The notes under the pieces were generated by a model, which searched no databases, was not told where the DNA came from, and worked only from the letters and a program-made list of their open reading frames with translations. A DNA stretch of 64,000 nt from Massilia alkalitolerans DSM 17462 (GTDB taxonomy: Bacteria; Pseudomonadota; Gammaproteobacteria; Burkholderiales; Burkholderiaceae_D), in contig NZ_ATYR01000014.1 in assembly GCF_000427785.1 (NCBI RefSeq), forward strand, positions 1 through 64,000. The letters run 5' to 3'. Made by a program: the position numbers and the translations under genes. This document shows, piece after piece, positions 8,132 to 16,924 of this stretch. Position 1 is the stretch's first letter, and each line of letters begins with the position of its first letter.

Positions 8132-8833
8132 ATGAACATCAACCCCATCCAGCTGTTCGATACCGAATCCTCGACCTTCACCTACATCCTGGTCGCGCCC
8201 GGCGAGTCCGACGCGGTGATCATCGATCCGGTCGAGCGCCACTGGGAACGCGACCTGCGCCACCTCGAACGTCTGGGCCTGCGCCTGCGCTACGTGCTTG
8301 AAACCCACGCCCACGCCGACCACGTCACTTCCGCCGGCCGTTTGTGCGAAAAGACCGGCGCGCTGGCCGCGGCGCCGAGCGGCTGCGGCATCCTGCCGGC
8401 CGAACTGCAACTGAACGACGGTGAACTGATCCGCTTCGGCAAGGCAGAAGAGATCCGCGTCCTGCACACGCCGGGCCATACCGCCGGCAGCATGAGCTAT
8501 GCCTGGCGCGGCAACGTGTTCACGGGCGACACCCTGCTGATCGACGGTTGCGGACGGACGGATTTCCAGAGCGGCAGCGCAGATGCGCTATACGACAGCG
8601 TCCATGCCAAGCTGTTCACGCTGCCGGACGACACCCGCATATGGCCTGGTCACGACTACAAGGGCCAGTCGGTATCGACGATCGGCTGGGAAAAGCGGCA
8701 TAACGCGCGCCTGTCCGAGCGCAGCCGCGAGGACTTCGTGCGCCTGATGGGCGAACTCAATCTGCCCAGGCCGAAGCTGATCGACGTGGCGGTGCCGGCC
8801 AACCAGAACCTGGGTTTGCCGCACGGGGCGTGA
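8132..8833 (+). CDS. ETHE1-like MBL-fold persulfide dioxygenase
   Basis: 233 residues with the full metallo-hydrolase ligand set: H59/H61/D63/H64 in THAHADH, H116 in HTPGHTAG, D133 in FTGDTLLIDGCGRTDF and H174 in PGHDY. It is a paralogue of the reverse-strand dioxygenase of this module but lacks its Cys-rich tail. It would oxidise low-molecular-weight persulfides to sulfite. It is the last gene of the bigR operon, 24 bp after the permease and preceded by AAGGAGAACGCC. Confidence 0.9.
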   Translation: MNINPIQLFDTESSTFTYILVAPGESDAVIIDPVERHWERDLRHLERLGLRLRYVLETHAHADHVTSAGRLCEKTGALAAAPSGCGILPAELQLNDGELIRFGKAEEIRVLHTPGHTAGSMSYAWRGNVFTGDTLLIDGCGRTDFQSGSADALYDSVHAKLFTLPDDTRIWPGHDYKGQSVSTIGWEKRHNARLSERSREDFVRLMGELNLPRPKLIDVAVPANQNLGLPHGA

Positions 8834-8850
8834 ACGCCATGCGGTAAACG

Positions 8851-8876
8851 AAAAAGAGCTCCAGGGGTTGGAGCTC
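8851..8876 (-). terminator. Intrinsic terminator of tRNA-Ser
   Basis: On the reverse strand, a hairpin with 7-bp arms GAGCTCC/GGAGCTC is followed by TTTTT. It lies just beyond the 3' end of tRNA-Ser and close to the stop of the convergent dioxygenase gene. Confidence 0.8.
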
Positions 8877-8890
8877 TGCTTCGGAATGCT

Positions 8891-8980
8891 TGGCGGAAGC
8901 GGTGAGATTCGAACTCACGAACGGGTTCCCCCGTCGGCAGTTTTCAAGACTGCTGCCTTCAACCACTCGGCCACGCTTCC
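8891..8980 (-). tRNA. tRNA-Ser (UGA anticodon)
   Basis: A 90-nt gene with encoded CCA. The acceptor stem GGAAGCG pairs with CGCTTCC. The anticodon arm has loop CTTGAAA (anticodon UGA), there is a long variable arm typical of serine tRNAs, and the T-loop is TTCGAATC. It reads UCA and UCG by wobble. It lies alone, upstream of the GGDEF/EAL gene on the same strand but with its own terminator between it and the convergent sulfur operon. Confidence 0.97.
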
Positions 8981-9009
8981 TATGAAGAACCGGCATTATA
9001 CATAATCCA

Positions 9010-11106
9010 TCAATGCCGGGCAGCGAATCTGCTCACTCCCTCAGCCACCAGCAGCCAGTTCTCCCGCAAACACCGCTCGAACTCCCCCGCCGGCAGCGGC
9101 TTGCTGTACAGGTAACCCTGCACCTCGTCGCAGCCCGACGCACGCAGGAAAGCCAGCTGCTCCAGCGTCTCCACGCCCTCCGCAATCACGCGCAGGCCGA
9201 GCTGCTGCGCCATGCTGACGATGGTCCCCGCGATCGCGCAATCGCTCGGATCATCCGGGATCCCGAAGGTGAACGAGCGGTCGATCTTGAGCGTATCGAT
9301 CGGGAAGCGCTTCAGGTAGGACAGGCTCGAATAGCCGGTACCGAAATCGTCCAGCGACAGCGCCACGCCCAGCTGGTGGATGCGGTCCATGATCGCCGTC
9401 ACGCGCTCGAAGTCGTGCATCAGCGTGCTCTCGGTGATCTCCAGCTCCAGCCACGAGGCATCCAGCTGGTAGCGCGCCAGGGTCTCGGCCACGCGCGCCG
9501 GCAAGGATGGCGTGAATTCGCGCGCCGATACGTTCACTGCCAGGCGCAGCGGCGCCACGCCGGCGCGCTGCCAGATCGCGGCCTGGGCGCAGGCCTGCTC
9601 CAGCACCCACTCGCCCACCTGCACGATCAGGCCGGTACTCTCGGCCAGCGGGATGAATTCGCCGGGCGGCACGATGCCGCGGGTCGGGTGCACCCAGCGC
9701 ACCAGCGCCTCGGCGCCGACGATGCGGTCGGTGCCGAGCTCGAACTTCGGCTGGTAGTACAAGGTAAGCTCGCCGTTGCCCAACGCCTGGCGCAGCCCGG
9801 ATTCGATCCGCATGCGTTCCTGCATGCCCTGGTTCATGTCCTGGCTGTAGAAGGCGACGCTGCGGTCCGGGTTGGCTTCCAGCTGCTTGGCCCGCTCCAT
9901 CGCGATATCCGCCAGCCCGAGCAGGGTCTCGGCCTCGCTGCCGTCCTGCGGGTAGACGCTGATGCCGATGCTGGCGCCCACGCGCAGGTCGTGGCCGCCG
10001 ATCAGGAAGGGTGCATCCAGGGCCGCCTGCAGTTTCTGCGCCACCGTGGTGGCTTCGAAGTGCTGGCGGATGTCGAACAGGCCGACCGCGAATTCGTCGC
10101 CGGACAGGCGCGCCACCACGTCTTCGTCGCGCAGGGTAGCGCGGAAGCGCTGGGCCGCCTGGCGCAGCAGTTCGTCGCCGATCCTGCGGCCCAGGGTATC
10201 GTTGATGCGCTTGAAGCGGTTCAGGTCGATGAACAGCACGCAGCCGGCGGCTTCGTTGCGCTGCGCGACCATCAGGGCCTGGTCGACCAGGCGCGCGAAC
10301 AGCGTGCGGTTCGGCAGGCCGGTGAGTTCGTCGTAGTAGGCCAGGTGGTGCAGCTGCTCCTCGGCCTGTTTTCGTTCCGTGATGTCGGTGAGGTAGGCGA
10401 TCAGGCCGATCGGGCGCTCGGCCAGGTCGCGCAAGGGCGACAGCGACAGGCTGGCCCAGAACACCTCGCCCGATTTCTTGCGGCGCCGGACTTCCATCAT
10501 GCGCCCGCCCTGCTCCGCGAAGCTGTCGTGGAAGCCCTCGTCCTCGTCGGCGTACAGGAACAGGATGTTGCGGCCGATCGCTTCCAGCGCGGTATAGCCG
10601 AACAGTTCCTCGGCGCCGCGGTTCCAGCTGGTGATGTAGCCCATCTGGTCCATGGTCAGCACCGACTCGTGGATCTGGTCGAGGATCTGCGACTGGTGCG
10701 CGAGCTGGGCTTCCATCTGCGCGTAGGCATGGGTCGAGCGCACCGCCAGCGAATGCACCTGCAGCAGCGAGGCGGTCAGGTGCGCCAGGCCGGCCAGCCG
10801 GCGCGCATCGTCGCTCGTGTAGGCGTCGCGGCCCGCCACTTCATAGACGCCGAATTGTTCCGCCGCCCCCGCCACCACCTGGCGCAGCACCTGGAAGTTG
10901 CCCTGCAGGCCGCCGACGCCGGCGCCGGGCAGGAAGCGCCCGACCGGGCTGCCCAGCAGCGCGCCCGCGATGCGGCCCAGTTCATCGTAGAGGGAGGCGC
11001 CGCGCAGGCGCAGGACGGCGTCGCTGGCGGCGGTGGTGGCGCCGAGGAAATCGATTGATGCGTCGAGTGATGCGTCAATCGCGACGAGCGCCTGCATGTC
11101 AGACAT
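9010..11106 (-). CDS. GAF-like/PAS/GGDEF/EAL cyclic-di-GMP signalling protein
   Basis: 698 residues. An N-terminal GAF-like region (about 20-125), a short helix, a PAS/PAC domain (about 140-250), GGDEF (about 255-420) and EAL (about 440-690). The diguanylate cyclase motif is SGDEF (335-339), a variant that may or may not be active. The phosphodiesterase motifs are complete: [29 protein letters not shown] and EGVET. No membrane segment, so it is cytosolic. Its ATG lies inside the end of the upstream HDOD gene (8-nt overlap), so the two are co-translated. Net c-di-GMP hydrolysis is likely, but inferred. Confidence 0.92.
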   Translation of the reverse strand: MSDMQALVAIDASLDASIDFLGATTAASDAVLRLRGASLYDELGRIAGALLGSPVGRFLPGAGVGGLQGNFQVLRQVVAGAAEQFGVYEVAGRDAYTSDDARRLAGLAHLTASLLQVHSLAVRSTHAYAQMEAQLAHQSQILDQIHESVLTMDQMGYITSWNRGAEELFGYTALEAIGRNILFLYADEDEGFHDSFAEQGGRMMEVRRRKKSGEVFWASLSLSPLRDLAERPIGLIAYLTDITERKQAEEQLHHLAYYDELTGLPNRTLFARLVDQALMVAQRNEAAGCVLFIDLNRFKRINDTLGRRIGDELLRQAAQRFRATLRDEDVVARLSGDEFAVGLFDIRQHFEATTVAQKLQAALDAPFLIGGHDLRVGASIGISVYPQDGSEAETLLGLADIAMERAKQLEANPDRSVAFYSQDMNQGMQERMRIESGLRQALGNGELTLYYQPKFELGTDRIVGAEALVRWVHPTRGIVPPGEFIPLAESTGLIVQVGEWVLEQACAQAAIWQRAGVAPLRLAVNVSAREFTPSLPARVAETLARYQLDASWLELEITESTLMHDFERVTAIMDRIHQLGVALSLDDFGTGYSSLSYLKRFPIDTLKIDRSFTFGIPDDPSDCAIAGTIVSMAQQLGLRVIAEGVETLEQLAFLRASGCDEVQGYLYSKPLPAGEFERCLRENWLLVAEGVSRFAARH

Positions 11107-12271
11107 TCCGCCCCACCTGGATGGCCCAGTGATAGGCGTTCAACTGGCTGTTCCACCAGCCGGCGGGGTCGATGCCCGCCGCGTCCAGCGCCTCCCGCGA
11201 GGGATGGGTTTCCGTCAGGCGCAGCCAGGCGCCGAGTTCGCCGCTGCGCGCCAGCAGCGCGCCGGAGACATGCTCCGGCAGGTTCAGGTCGGCGACGATG
11301 TCCGCCATCGGCATGTGCAGCAGCCGGTCGAGCAGCGAGAACACGCCGGTCATGAAGGCCAGGTCGCAGTCGTCACGCTCTCCCCCGCCCTGCTTGCACA
11401 ATGCCTCCAGTTGCGCTGCACGGCGCGCGGCCAGCGGCAGCAGCAGGTTCGGCAGGCCGTCGGCCTGCTGGCGCGCGTACAGTAGCAGCTGCAGCCAGCG
11501 CTGCAGCTGGCGCCGGCCGAGCAGGTTGATGGCCTGGTTGAAGCTGGTGATCTGGGTGCTGACGGCAAACGCGGCCGAATTGACCAGCTTGAGCAGGTGG
11601 TAGGACAGGGTCGGGTCCTGCTTGAGCTGCTGCTCGAGCTCGCGCGAATCGGCGTCGCGCGCCAGCAGGCCGAGCAGGGTCAGGATGCGGCGGCGCGAAC
11701 TGCCGTCCGGCCTGTCGTCGCCGGCGAGCAGCGGATCGTAGGGGTAGTCGCCGCTGAACCAGTCGAAGCCGGCCATCTCGCTCTGGGTGAAACTGGCGGC
11801 GCTGTCGACGCGGCGCGCCAGGTGCGGGCCGAACAGCGCGGCCAGCCGCCCTGCCGGCGCCGGATCGCGGGCGCAGTCGCGTGCGATGGTGCGCAGCGCC
11901 GGCGGCGCCTTGACGCCGTCGGGAGGCGTGCCGTCGAGCCAGAGGCGGTAGCCGAGTTCGTGCAGTTCGGTGAGGCGGCGCGCGGCGCCATCGTCGAGCA
12001 GGGCCTGGGCGGCGATGACGAAGCCGATGCGGTTGGCCGGCATCATGGCCAGCACGGGTGGGCTCAAGGCGGCCGGATGGTCGACCATCAGGAGCCCGTC
12101 GAGCGGCGCGATCGCGGCCAGCAGGTCGGGCGTGCCGAACACGGCCTGCAGTCGCTGCGGCAGGTCCGCGCCGCCTTCGAGCCGCAGGCAAAGCGCTACC
12201 CACTCGTTCTGCCCATTGGCGACCGGGTCGATTGCTACCAGCGGAAACGAGTTGGGGTCCGGCTCGGCCAT
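11099..12271 (-). CDS. HDOD domain protein with degenerate EAL-like N-terminus
   Basis: 390 residues. The C-terminal half (about 195-390) is an HDOD domain (ILTLLGLLARDADSRELEQQ, then LKLVNSAAFAV and INLLGRRQLQRW), a metal-free relative of HD phosphohydrolases used in signalling. The N-terminal half resembles the YuxH/CdgJ-type EAL remnant, with LWLDGTPPDGVKA where an active EAL would carry catalytic acidic residues. It is therefore probably a c-di-GMP effector or protein scaffold, not an enzyme. It overlaps the GGDEF/EAL gene by 8 nt. Confidence 0.85.
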   Translation of the reverse strand: MAEPDPNSFPLVAIDPVANGQNEWVALCLRLEGGADLPQRLQAVFGTPDLLAAIAPLDGLLMVDHPAALSPPVLAMMPANRIGFVIAAQALLDDGAARRLTELHELGYRLWLDGTPPDGVKAPPALRTIARDCARDPAPAGRLAALFGPHLARRVDSAASFTQSEMAGFDWFSGDYPYDPLLAGDDRPDGSSRRRILTLLGLLARDADSRELEQQLKQDPTLSYHLLKLVNSAAFAVSTQITSFNQAINLLGRRQLQRWLQLLLYARQQADGLPNLLLPLAARRAAQLEALCKQGGGERDDCDLAFMTGVFSLLDRLLHMPMADIVADLNLPEHVSGALLARSGELGAWLRLTETHPSREALDAAGIDPAGWWNSQLNAYHWAIQVGRNV

Positions 12272-12379
12272 CTTTATGCTTTCAATGCTCAGGCTCTGAG
12301 TGATATTCGATCAATCTTATTCGACGGATTATCAGAAAGCAACATCTTTTATTTCTTTATGGATACTTAATGTATCTCT

Positions 12380-13018
12380 TTATGGGTAACCGCGGTTTTC
12401 GGCGCGCTGGACCGCGAAACGGATCAGTTCGGCCTGCCCTTCGATGCCGAGCTTGCGCTTGATATTCAGGCGGTGGGTTTCGACGGTGCGCACCGACAGT
12501 TCGAGCGCGCGGGCGATCTGCTTGTTCGACTGGCCGCCGGCGATGTGTTCCAGGACTTCCTGCTCGCGCGCGGTCAGGACATCGCCGGATGCCGCCGGGC
12601 TGGCCAGCTGGCGCGCCAGCGCGGCGCTGTAGTAGATGCCGCCGCCCATCACGGTGTCGATCGCCAGCACGATGTCCTTTCCCGGCGCATCCTTCAGCAC
12701 GTAGCCGCGCGCGCCGGCCTGGATCGCCTGCGTGACGTATTCCGGCTTGTCGTGCATCGACAACACCAGCACCGCCACGCCGGGATAGTGCTGGAGCAGG
12801 CGCGCGGTGGCCTCGATGCCGCTGCCGCCCTTCATGTTTATGTCCATCAGCACCAGGTCGGGCCGGCAAGCGCCGGCCTGCTCGATGGCGTCCTGGCTAG
12901 ATCCGGCCTCGCCCACCACGCGCAGGCGGGGCGCGGCTTCCAGCCGCGCGCGCAGGCCGTCGCGCACCAGGGGGTGGTCGTCCACCAGCAGGATCCTGAT
13001 TTCCGAAGCTTCACTCAT
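12380..13018 (-). CDS. LuxR/NarL-type response regulator
   Basis: 212 residues: receiver domain (IRILLVDDHPLVRDG, phospho-acceptor D59 in LVLMDINMKGG, and LKDAPG) and a C-terminal LuxR helix-turn-helix (LTAREQEVLEHIAGGQSNKQ, then VETHRLNIKRKLG). Its start overlaps the kinase stop as ATGA. It lies divergent from cstA beyond the kinase gene, so cstA is the natural target. Confidence 0.93.
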   Translation of the reverse strand: MSEASEIRILLVDDHPLVRDGLRARLEAAPRLRVVGEAGSSQDAIEQAGACRPDLVLMDINMKGGSGIEATARLLQHYPGVAVLVLSMHDKPEYVTQAIQAGARGYVLKDAPGKDIVLAIDTVMGGGIYYSAALARQLASPAASGDVLTAREQEVLEHIAGGQSNKQIARALELSVRTVETHRLNIKRKLGIEGQAELIRFAVQRAENRGYP

Positions 13019-14379
13019 GTCTGCTCTTCCACATCGATGCTGGCCACCACACGGGTGCCGAGCGGCGAGGAATCGATCGCCAGCCGCCCGCCGATCGCTT
13101 CCATCCTTTCCATCATGTTGCGCAGGCCGATGCCGCGCTGCGGGTGCTGGGCGATGTCGTGGGCGTCGAAGCCGCCGCCGTCGTCGGCGATCTCGAGGCT
13201 CAGGCAGCGGCCGCGCCGCACCAGGCGCATCTCCACCTGGCGCGCGCCGGCGTGGCGCTCGACGTTGGTGAGCGCCTCCTGGGCGATGCGGAACAGCACC
13301 GTGCCGGCCATCTCGGGCAGCGCGTCCATCGGCCCTTCCGCGCGGAAGCGCACCGGCATGCCGCTGTGGCGTCCAAACTCGCTGGCCAGGTAGTCGAGCG
13401 CCGGCGCCAGGCCCAGGTCGTCCAGCAGCGCCGGGCGCAGGTCGTGCGAGATGCGGCGCACTTCGCCCAGCACCGATTTCACCTGCTCCACGGTGCGCTC
13501 GAGCGCGCCGCGCGCCTGCCGCTGCTGTGCCGCGTCGCCGTCCAGGCGGATGATGCCCGCCTCCAGCTGCAGCTTGACCGAGACCAGCGCCTGGCTGATC
13601 CCGTCGTGCAGGTCGCGCGACAGGCGTGCCCGCTCTTCTTCCTGCGACTCGACCACGCGCTGGGCCAGCGCCTTGAGCTTGGCGTCGGCCACGCGCAGCT
13701 CGCGCAGGTTCAGCACCAGGCCGCCGCTCGCCACCGCCAGCGAGGCCAGCACGGCCAGGCCGGCGATCCACAGCAGCGTTTCGCCGATGTTGCGCGACTG
13801 CTGGGCATCGACCTGCGCCAGCGCGGCCTCGACGTCGTCCAGGTAGATGCCGGTGCCCATCATCCAGCCCCAGTGCGCCACCGGCACCACGTAGCCGAGC
13901 TTGGGCGCCTGCCGGCTTGAGGTTGGCTTGGCCCAGGTGTAGCGGTGGAAGCCGCCGCCGGCGCGGGCGCGTTCGATCAGGCGCTGGATGGTTGGCACGC
14001 CGTTGGCGTCGACCCAGTTCCACATGTCGGTGCCGACCAGCTCGGGCTGGCGCGGGTGCATCAGGCTGCGGCCCTGCATGTCGTAGACGAAGAAATAGCC
14101 GTCCTCGCCGAAGCTCAGCGAGCCGAGGATGCGCTTGGCCTCTTCCTGGGTGGCCGGATCAGTGCGGCCCGAGTGCACCAGGTGGCCGATCGACTGCGTG
14201 GCCAGGGCCACGTAATGGCGCAACTCGGCTTCCTTGCTGGCCAGGTAGGCCCGCTGGATGGTGGCGCGCTGCTGCCGGGCCAGCTCGGCGGCCTGCTGGC
14301 GCACGAACAGGGCGATGGCGCACAGGGCCACGATCAGCGGCCCGATCGCCAGCACGATGACCTTCTGCCTCAAGCGCAT
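13015..14379 (-). CDS. Single-Cache sensor histidine kinase (HisKA_3 type)
   Basis: 454 residues. TM1 (about 7-27), a periplasmic single Cache domain (about 30-195) with DGYFFVYDMQGRSLMHP and WGWMMGTGIYLDDVE, TM2 (about 205-225), then a NarL-class transmitter with the phospho-acceptor His in SRDLHDGISQALV and an ATPase with ADDGGGFD and GIGLRNMMERM. Cache domains of this type often bind small carboxylates. Sitting divergent from the pyruvate transporter cstA, it may sense pyruvate or a related acid; the ligand is an inference. Confidence 0.92.
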   Translation of the reverse strand: MRLRQKVIVLAIGPLIVALCAIALFVRQQAAELARQQRATIQRAYLASKEAELRHYVALATQSIGHLVHSGRTDPATQEEAKRILGSLSFGEDGYFFVYDMQGRSLMHPRQPELVGTDMWNWVDANGVPTIQRLIERARAGGGFHRYTWAKPTSSRQAPKLGYVVPVAHWGWMMGTGIYLDDVEAALAQVDAQQSRNIGETLLWIAGLAVLASLAVASGGLVLNLRELRVADAKLKALAQRVVESQEEERARLSRDLHDGISQALVSVKLQLEAGIIRLDGDAAQQRQARGALERTVEQVKSVLGEVRRISHDLRPALLDDLGLAPALDYLASEFGRHSGMPVRFRAEGPMDALPEMAGTVLFRIAQEALTNVERHAGARQVEMRLVRRGRCLSLEIADDGGGFDAHDIAQHPQRGIGLRNMMERMEAIGGRLAIDSSPLGTRVVASIDVEEQT

Positions 14380-14449
14380 CCTGTTTCTCCCAACAAATCA
14401 GGCCAGCATTTTAAAGGGGAAACGGAACGGCTGCCGGGGCCGCCTTCTA

Positions 14450-14461
14450 CGTAGTACTACG
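14450..14461. promoter_or_regulatory. Palindromic operator candidate between kinase and cstA
   Basis: A perfect 12-bp palindrome, CGTAGTACTACG, lies in the 218-bp divergent region about 137 bp upstream of cstA. A partial further copy of the half-site (TGCGTAAT) follows some 10 bp downstream. Regulators of the NarL/LuxR class bind short inverted heptamers of this TAC/GTA kind, so this is the best candidate site for the adjacent response regulator. Assignment is by position and symmetry only. Confidence 0.45.
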
Positions 14462-14597
14462 CAGTCACTGCGTAATGGTGCGCTTGTGGCGCTGATATTC
14501 GTGCAACATACTCTCCGGTACGCTGTCCAAAAAACCGCCGGTCGATACAGTCCGCGACCGGCCACAAGAAGTAGTCAATCCACCTCGGAGGAGCACC

Positions 14598-16664
14598 ATG
14601 AAAAGCATGTCGAGCGCGCTCGGCTGGATCGCATTGTCGGTCCTGGGCGCATTTTCGCTCGGTTTCATCGCCGTCAAGCAGGGCGAGACCATCAACGCGA
14701 TCTGGATCGTCGCAGCAGCAGTTTGCGTCTACCTGATCGCCTACCGTTTCTACAGCAAGTTCATCGCCTACAAGGCGCTGCAACTCGATCCGAAGCGCCA
14801 GACCCCCGCCTACAAGTACAACGACGGCCTGGACTATGTCCCGACCAACAAGTACGTCCTGTACGGCCACCACTTCGCCGCGATCGCCGGCGCCGGCCCG
14901 CTGGTGGGTCCGGTGCTGGCGGCCCAGATGGGCTACCTGCCGAGCATGATGTGGATCCTGGCAGGCGTCGTCTTCGCCGGCGCCGTCCAGGACTTCATCG
15001 TGCTGTTCATGTCCACCCGCCGCGACGGCCGCTCGCTCGGCGACCTGATCAAGTCCGAAATGGGCGAGATCCCGGGCCTGATCGCGCTGCTGGGCACCTT
15101 CATGATCATGGTGATCATCCTGGCGGTGCTGGCGCTGATCGTCGTGAAGGCGCTGACCCACTCGCCGTGGGGCAGCTTCACCGTGCTGGCCACCATCCCG
15201 ATCGCGCTGTTCATGGGCCTGTATTCGCGCTACGTGCGCGTCGGCCGCATCGGCGAAGTCTCGATCATCGGCTTCGTGCTCCTGATGCTGGCCATCATCG
15301 GCGGCCAGTGGGTGCACGACTCGCCGACCCTGGGCCCGATGTTCGACTTCACCGGCACCCAGCTGACCTGGATGCTGATCGGCTACGGCTTCGTCGCCTC
15401 GGTCATTCCGGTGTGGCTGCTGCTGGCGCCGCGCGACTACCTGTCCACCTTCCTGAAGATCGGCACCATCGTGGCGCTGGCGATCGGCATCGTGATCGTC
15501 GCCCCGGAGCTGCGCATGCCGGCCGTGACCAAGTTCATCGACGGCAGCGGCCCGGTCTGGTCGGGCAACCTGTTCCCCTTCCTGTTCATCACCATCGCCT
15601 GCGGCGCGGTGTCGGGCTTCCACGCGCTGATCTCCTCGGGCACCACCCCGAAGATGATCGAGAACGAGACCCACGCCCGCTTCATCGGTTACGGCGGCAT
15701 GCTGATGGAATCGTTTGTCGCGATCATGGCGCTGGTGGCGGCGTCCACCATCGACCCGGGTGTGTATTTTGCGATGAACAGCCCGGCCGCGGTGCTGGGC
15801 ACCACCGCGCAATCGGCCGCCGCGGCGGTCTCGCAGATGGGCTTCGTGATCACCCCTGAAACGCTGGAGCAGATGGCGAAGGACGTCGGCGAGAACACCA
15901 TCATCTCGCGCGCCGGCGGTGCCCCGACCCTCGCCGTGGGCATGGCCCACATCCTGTCGAACGTGGTCGGCGGCCAGGCCATGATGGCCTTCTGGTACCA
16001 CTTCGCGATCCTGTTCGAGGCCTTGTTCATCCTGACCGCGGTGGACGCGGGCACCCGCGCCGGCCGCTTCATGCTGCAGGACCTGCTGGGCGCCTTTGCA
16101 CCGTCGCTCAAGCGCACCGAGTCGCTGCCGGCCAACCTGCTGGCCACCGGCCTGTGCGTGGCCGCCTGGGGCTACTTCCTGTACCAGGGCGTGGTCGATC
16201 CGCTGGGCGGCATCAATACCCTGTGGCCGCTGTTCGGCATCGCCAACCAGATGCTGGCCGGTATCGCGCTGATGCTGGGCACCTGCGTGCTGTACAAGAT
16301 GAAGCGCGCGCAATACGCCTGGATCACGGTCGTGCCGACCCTGTGGCTGCTGGCCTGCACCCTGACCGCCGGCTGGCAGAAGATTTTTGCCGCCGATCCG
16401 AAGGTCGGCTTCCTGGCTCACGCCGACAAGTTCCAGGCCGCGCACGACGCCGGCACGGTGCTGGCACCGGCCAAGACCATCGAGCAGATGGAGCGCATCA
16501 TCTTCAACGACTACGTCAACGCGACGCTGGCGGGCTTCTTCATGTTCGTGGTGCTGGCGGTGCTGGTGTATGGCGTGCGCACCGTCATGGCTGCGCGCGC
16601 AAGCAGCAGCCCGACCGCGAAGGAGACCCCGTACGTCGCCATGCCCAACCCGCAGGTGCAATGA
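14598..16664 (+). CDS. cstA: CstA family pyruvate/peptide transporter
   Basis: A 688-residue polytopic membrane protein with about 16-18 spans and the conserved CstA blocks [39 protein letters not shown] and [20 protein letters not shown]. CstA/BtsT proteins take up pyruvate (and were first linked to peptide use) under carbon limitation. It is preceded by GGAGCACC, divergent from a Cache kinase/response regulator pair, and followed by the usual small partner gene, overlapping it by 4 nt. Confidence 0.96.
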   Translation: MKSMSSALGWIALSVLGAFSLGFIAVKQGETINAIWIVAAAVCVYLIAYRFYSKFIAYKALQLDPKRQTPAYKYNDGLDYVPTNKYVLYGHHFAAIAGAGPLVGPVLAAQMGYLPSMMWILAGVVFAGAVQDFIVLFMSTRRDGRSLGDLIKSEMGEIPGLIALLGTFMIMVIILAVLALIVVKALTHSPWGSFTVLATIPIALFMGLYSRYVRVGRIGEVSIIGFVLLMLAIIGGQWVHDSPTLGPMFDFTGTQLTWMLIGYGFVASVIPVWLLLAPRDYLSTFLKIGTIVALAIGIVIVAPELRMPAVTKFIDGSGPVWSGNLFPFLFITIACGAVSGFHALISSGTTPKMIENETHARFIGYGGMLMESFVAIMALVAASTIDPGVYFAMNSPAAVLGTTAQSAAAAVSQMGFVITPETLEQMAKDVGENTIISRAGGAPTLAVGMAHILSNVVGGQAMMAFWYHFAILFEALFILTAVDAGTRAGRFMLQDLLGAFAPSLKRTESLPANLLATGLCVAAWGYFLYQGVVDPLGGINTLWPLFGIANQMLAGIALMLGTCVLYKMKRAQYAWITVVPTLWLLACTLTAGWQKIFAADPKVGFLAHADKFQAAHDAGTVLAPAKTIEQMERIIFNDYVNATLAGFFMFVVLAVLVYGVRTVMAARASSSPTAKETPYVAMPNPQVQ

Positions 16665-16870
16665 TGTTCGGCGCTCTGCTGGAGGCAGGCAAGGAAGCAG
16701 GCAAGTACCTCGGGCAGAGCATGCGCCTGATGGTCGGCCTGCCCGAGTACGACACCTACCTGGCGCACATGGAACGTACCCATCCGGACCAGACGCCGAT
16801 GACCTACGAGGAGTTCTTCCGGGAGCGCCAGGAAGCGCGCTACGGCGGCAAGCGGGCCACCTGCTGCTGA
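16661..16870 (+). CDS. ybdD: YbdD/YjiX family small protein
   Basis: A 69-residue protein: [20 protein letters not shown], then [20 protein letters not shown] and [18 protein letters not shown]. This is the YbdD/YjiX (DUF466) family, nearly always encoded directly after cstA or btsT and thought to assist the transporter. It overlaps the cstA stop (ATGA), so it is translationally coupled. The tail TCC carries two adjacent cysteines. Confidence 0.9.
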   Translation: MMFGALLEAGKEAGKYLGQSMRLMVGLPEYDTYLAHMERTHPDQTPMTYEEFFRERQEARYGGKRATCC

Positions 16871-16891
16871 AGGCTGCCTGAGGCATGAATG

Positions 16892-16924
16892 GCGAAGGGA
16901 CCCGGCAGGGTCCCTTCGCTTTTA
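16892..16924 (+). terminator. Intrinsic terminator of cstA-ybdD
   Basis: 12-bp arms GCGAAGGGACCC and GGGTCCCTTCGC around a GGCA loop, followed by TTTTA. It ends at the stop codon of the convergent FkbM gene. Confidence 0.88.
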
